Below are positions 5,757-6,799 of a stretch of 6,799 nt of DNA, one piece after another. Every line of letters starts with the position of its first letter. Position 1 is the first letter of the stretch. The translations under genes and the position numbers were made by a program. The notes below the pieces were generated by a model. That model searched no databases and was not told where the DNA came from. It worked only from the letters and a program-made list of their open reading frames with translations. This DNA is from Solimonas sp040377605 (lineage in GTDB: Bacteria > Pseudomonadota > Gammaproteobacteria > Nevskiales > Nevskiaceae): contig JBEIOK010000145.1 in assembly GCA_040377605.1 (NCBI GenBank), positions 1 through 6,799 on the forward strand. The letters are read 5' to 3'.

Positions 5757-6524
5757 ATGCAGCTTGCGGGTCATACCTACATCGTCACCGGTGGCGCATC
5801 CGGCCTCGGCGGCAGCACGGTCGAGCGCCTGGTGCAGCAGGGCGCGAACGTCGTGATCGTCGACCTCAACGAGAAGCTCGGTCAGGCGCTCGCGGCCCAG
5901 CTCGGTGCCACCACGCGCTTCCTGCGCTGCGACGTCACCAGCGAAGCCGATGCGCAGGCCGCCGTGAAACTGGCGCTGGAGGCCTTTGGCGGGCTGCACG
6001 GCCTGGTCAATTGCGCCGGCATCGGCCCTCCAGGAAAGGTGCTGGGCAAGGAAGGCGCGCTGCCGCTGGCCAAGTTCAACCAGATCATCCAGATCAACCT
6101 GGTCGGCAGCTTCAACATGATCCGCCTCGCGGCCGAAGCCATGTCCCGGCAGGAACCCAACGCCGGTGGCGAACGCGGCGTGCTGATCAACACCGCGTCG
6201 GTCGCAGCCTATGACGGCCAGATCGGCCAGCCGGCCTATGCCGCCTCGAAGGCCGGCGTGGTCGGCATGACGCTGCCGATCGCCCGCGAGCTGGCACGCT
6301 TCGGCATCCGCTGCGTGACCATCGCGCCCGGCCTGTTCGAGACGCCGCTGCTGCTGTCGCTGCCGCCGGAAGCACAGGAATCCCTCGGTCGCAGCGTGCC
6401 GTTCCCGTCGCGGCTCGGCAAGCCGGCGGAGTTCGCGCACCTGGTGCAGTCGATCATCGAAAACCCGATGGTCAACGGCGAGACGATCCGTCTCGACGGC
6501 GCGCTGCGCATGGCGCCGAAGTAA
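5757..6524 (+). CDS. Short-chain dehydrogenase, 3-hydroxyacyl-CoA dehydrogenase type 2-like
   Basis: This is a cytoplasmic NAD-dependent oxidoreductase of the classical SDR family, 255 residues, full length. It begins MQLAGHTYIVTGGASGLGG. The cofactor-binding glycine motif is TGGASGLG (11-18), and D36 after the second strand favours NAD over NADP. NCAG (85-88) replaces the commoner NNAG. The catalytic set is N114, S148 (NTASVAAYDG) and YAASK (Y161, K165), followed by PGLFETPLL (191-199). NCAG, the TPLL region and the IRLDGALRM end are typical of the HSD17B10/type-2 group, which oxidises short branched 3-hydroxyacyl-CoAs such as 2-methyl-3-hydroxybutyryl-CoA in isoleucine and fatty-acid breakdown. 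That subgroup assignment is from overall resemblance; the exact substrate cannot be read from sequence. No thiolase or acyl-CoA dehydrogenase gene is adjacent. It may be co-transcribed with its neighbours on either side (gaps of 37 and 27 bp, no terminator seen). Confidence 0.92.
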   Translation: MQLAGHTYIVTGGASGLGGSTVERLVQQGANVVIVDLNEKLGQALAAQLGATTRFLRCDVTSEADAQAAVKLALEAFGGLHGLVNCAGIGPPGKVLGKEGALPLAKFNQIIQINLVGSFNMIRLAAEAMSRQEPNAGGERGVLINTASVAAYDGQIGQPAYAASKAGVVGMTLPIARELARFGIRCVTIAPGLFETPLLLSLPPEAQESLGRSVPFPSRLGKPAEFAHLVQSIIENPMVNGETIRLDGALRMAPK

Positions 6525-6551
6525 GCCCTCGACCGGACGCCACGCGCCACC

Positions 6552-6799
6552 ATGAAATCCGCGCTGGGACTGCGCCTCGGCCAGTCCCTGACCATGACGC
6601 CGGCGCTGCAGCAGGCCATCCGCCTGCTGCAGCTGTCGACGCTCGATCTCCAGCAGGAGATCGAGCAGGCCCTGGATTCCAACATCCTGCTGGAGCGCGA
6701 CGACACTGACACCACCCCGGACAGCGAGGGGCCGGCCGAAGCCCCCGCCGCCAGCGATGAGGTTGCACCGGTGGAGTTGCGCGAGGACGGGGATGTCCC
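6552..6799 (+). CDS. rpoN: RNA polymerase sigma-54 factor (partial, N-terminal 82 codons)
   Basis: Sigma-54 directs RNA polymerase to -24/-12 promoters (nitrogen control, pili, flagella) and needs an enhancer-binding ATPase to open them. Only region I and part of the acidic region II are inside the window; full-length proteins are about 460-500 residues. The start MKSALGLRLGQSLTMTP followed by LQQAIRLLQLSTLDLQQEIEQAL (19-41) is the diagnostic Gln/Leu-rich region I that contacts activators and core polymerase. After residue 49 the sequence turns acidic and Pro/Ala-rich, as expected for region II. The usual NPLLE motif at about 44-48 reads NILLE here. The ATG at 6552 is preceded by only a weak purine run (GGA at 6535-6537), so translation may rely on coupling with the dehydrogenase that ends 27 bp upstream. 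Canonical rpoN loci have lptB immediately upstream; here it is a dehydrogenase. Confidence 0.95.
   Translation, partial: MKSALGLRLGQSLTMTPALQQAIRLLQLSTLDLQQEIEQALDSNILLERDDTDTTPDSEGPAEAPAASDEVAPVELREDGDV

Overview
The window is ordinary chromosomal DNA from a GC-rich gammaproteobacterium. The pilT-pilU pair, the proteobacterial RhlE helicase, the sigma-54 N-terminus and the high GC of third codon positions all point that way. A Nevskiales/Xanthomonadales-like or pseudomonad-like lineage is plausible, but no marker here fixes the genus. There are eight protein-coding genes, two of them cut by the window edges. I see no mobile element, CRISPR array, tRNA or rRNA.

Layout. Positions 1-1694 hold the minus-strand pair pilT then pilU, the type IV pilus retraction ATPases; pilU runs off the left edge. 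Divergent from pilT across a 53-bp gap is a plus-strand pair, yggS (PLP-binding homeostasis protein) and rpiA (ribose-5-phosphate isomerase A), joined by a 4-bp ATGA overlap and closed by a strong intrinsic terminator at 3144-3180. Converging on that terminator from the right is a minus-strand pair, rhlE (DEAD-box RNA helicase with a long Gly/Arg/Gln-rich tail) followed 28 bp later by a 90-residue single-RRM RNA-binding protein. From 4925 to 5206 lies a 282-bp intergenic region. It holds a probable rhlE promoter and a leader of roughly 190 nt with several hairpins. To the right, on the plus strand, come a secreted DUF4399 protein, a short-chain dehydrogenase resembling 3-hydroxyacyl-CoA dehydrogenase type 2, and the start of rpoN (sigma-54), which runs off the right edge.

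How the genes work together. PilT and PilU power pilus retraction. YggS and RpiA are housekeeping functions (vitamin B6 homeostasis, pentose phosphates) that appear to be translationally coupled. RhlE and the RRM protein look like an RNA-remodelling/RNA-binding pair. DUF4399, the dehydrogenase and rpoN are co-oriented with gaps of 37 and 27 bp and no visible terminator between them, so they may share a transcript, although no common pathway is evident.

The points most worth a second look are the structured rhlE leader, the helicase-RRM pairing, and two neighbourhoods that differ from the usual gammaproteobacterial arrangement: yggS next to rpiA rather than proC, and rpoN preceded by a dehydrogenase rather than lptB. 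I found no convincing evidence of a wholly new system.
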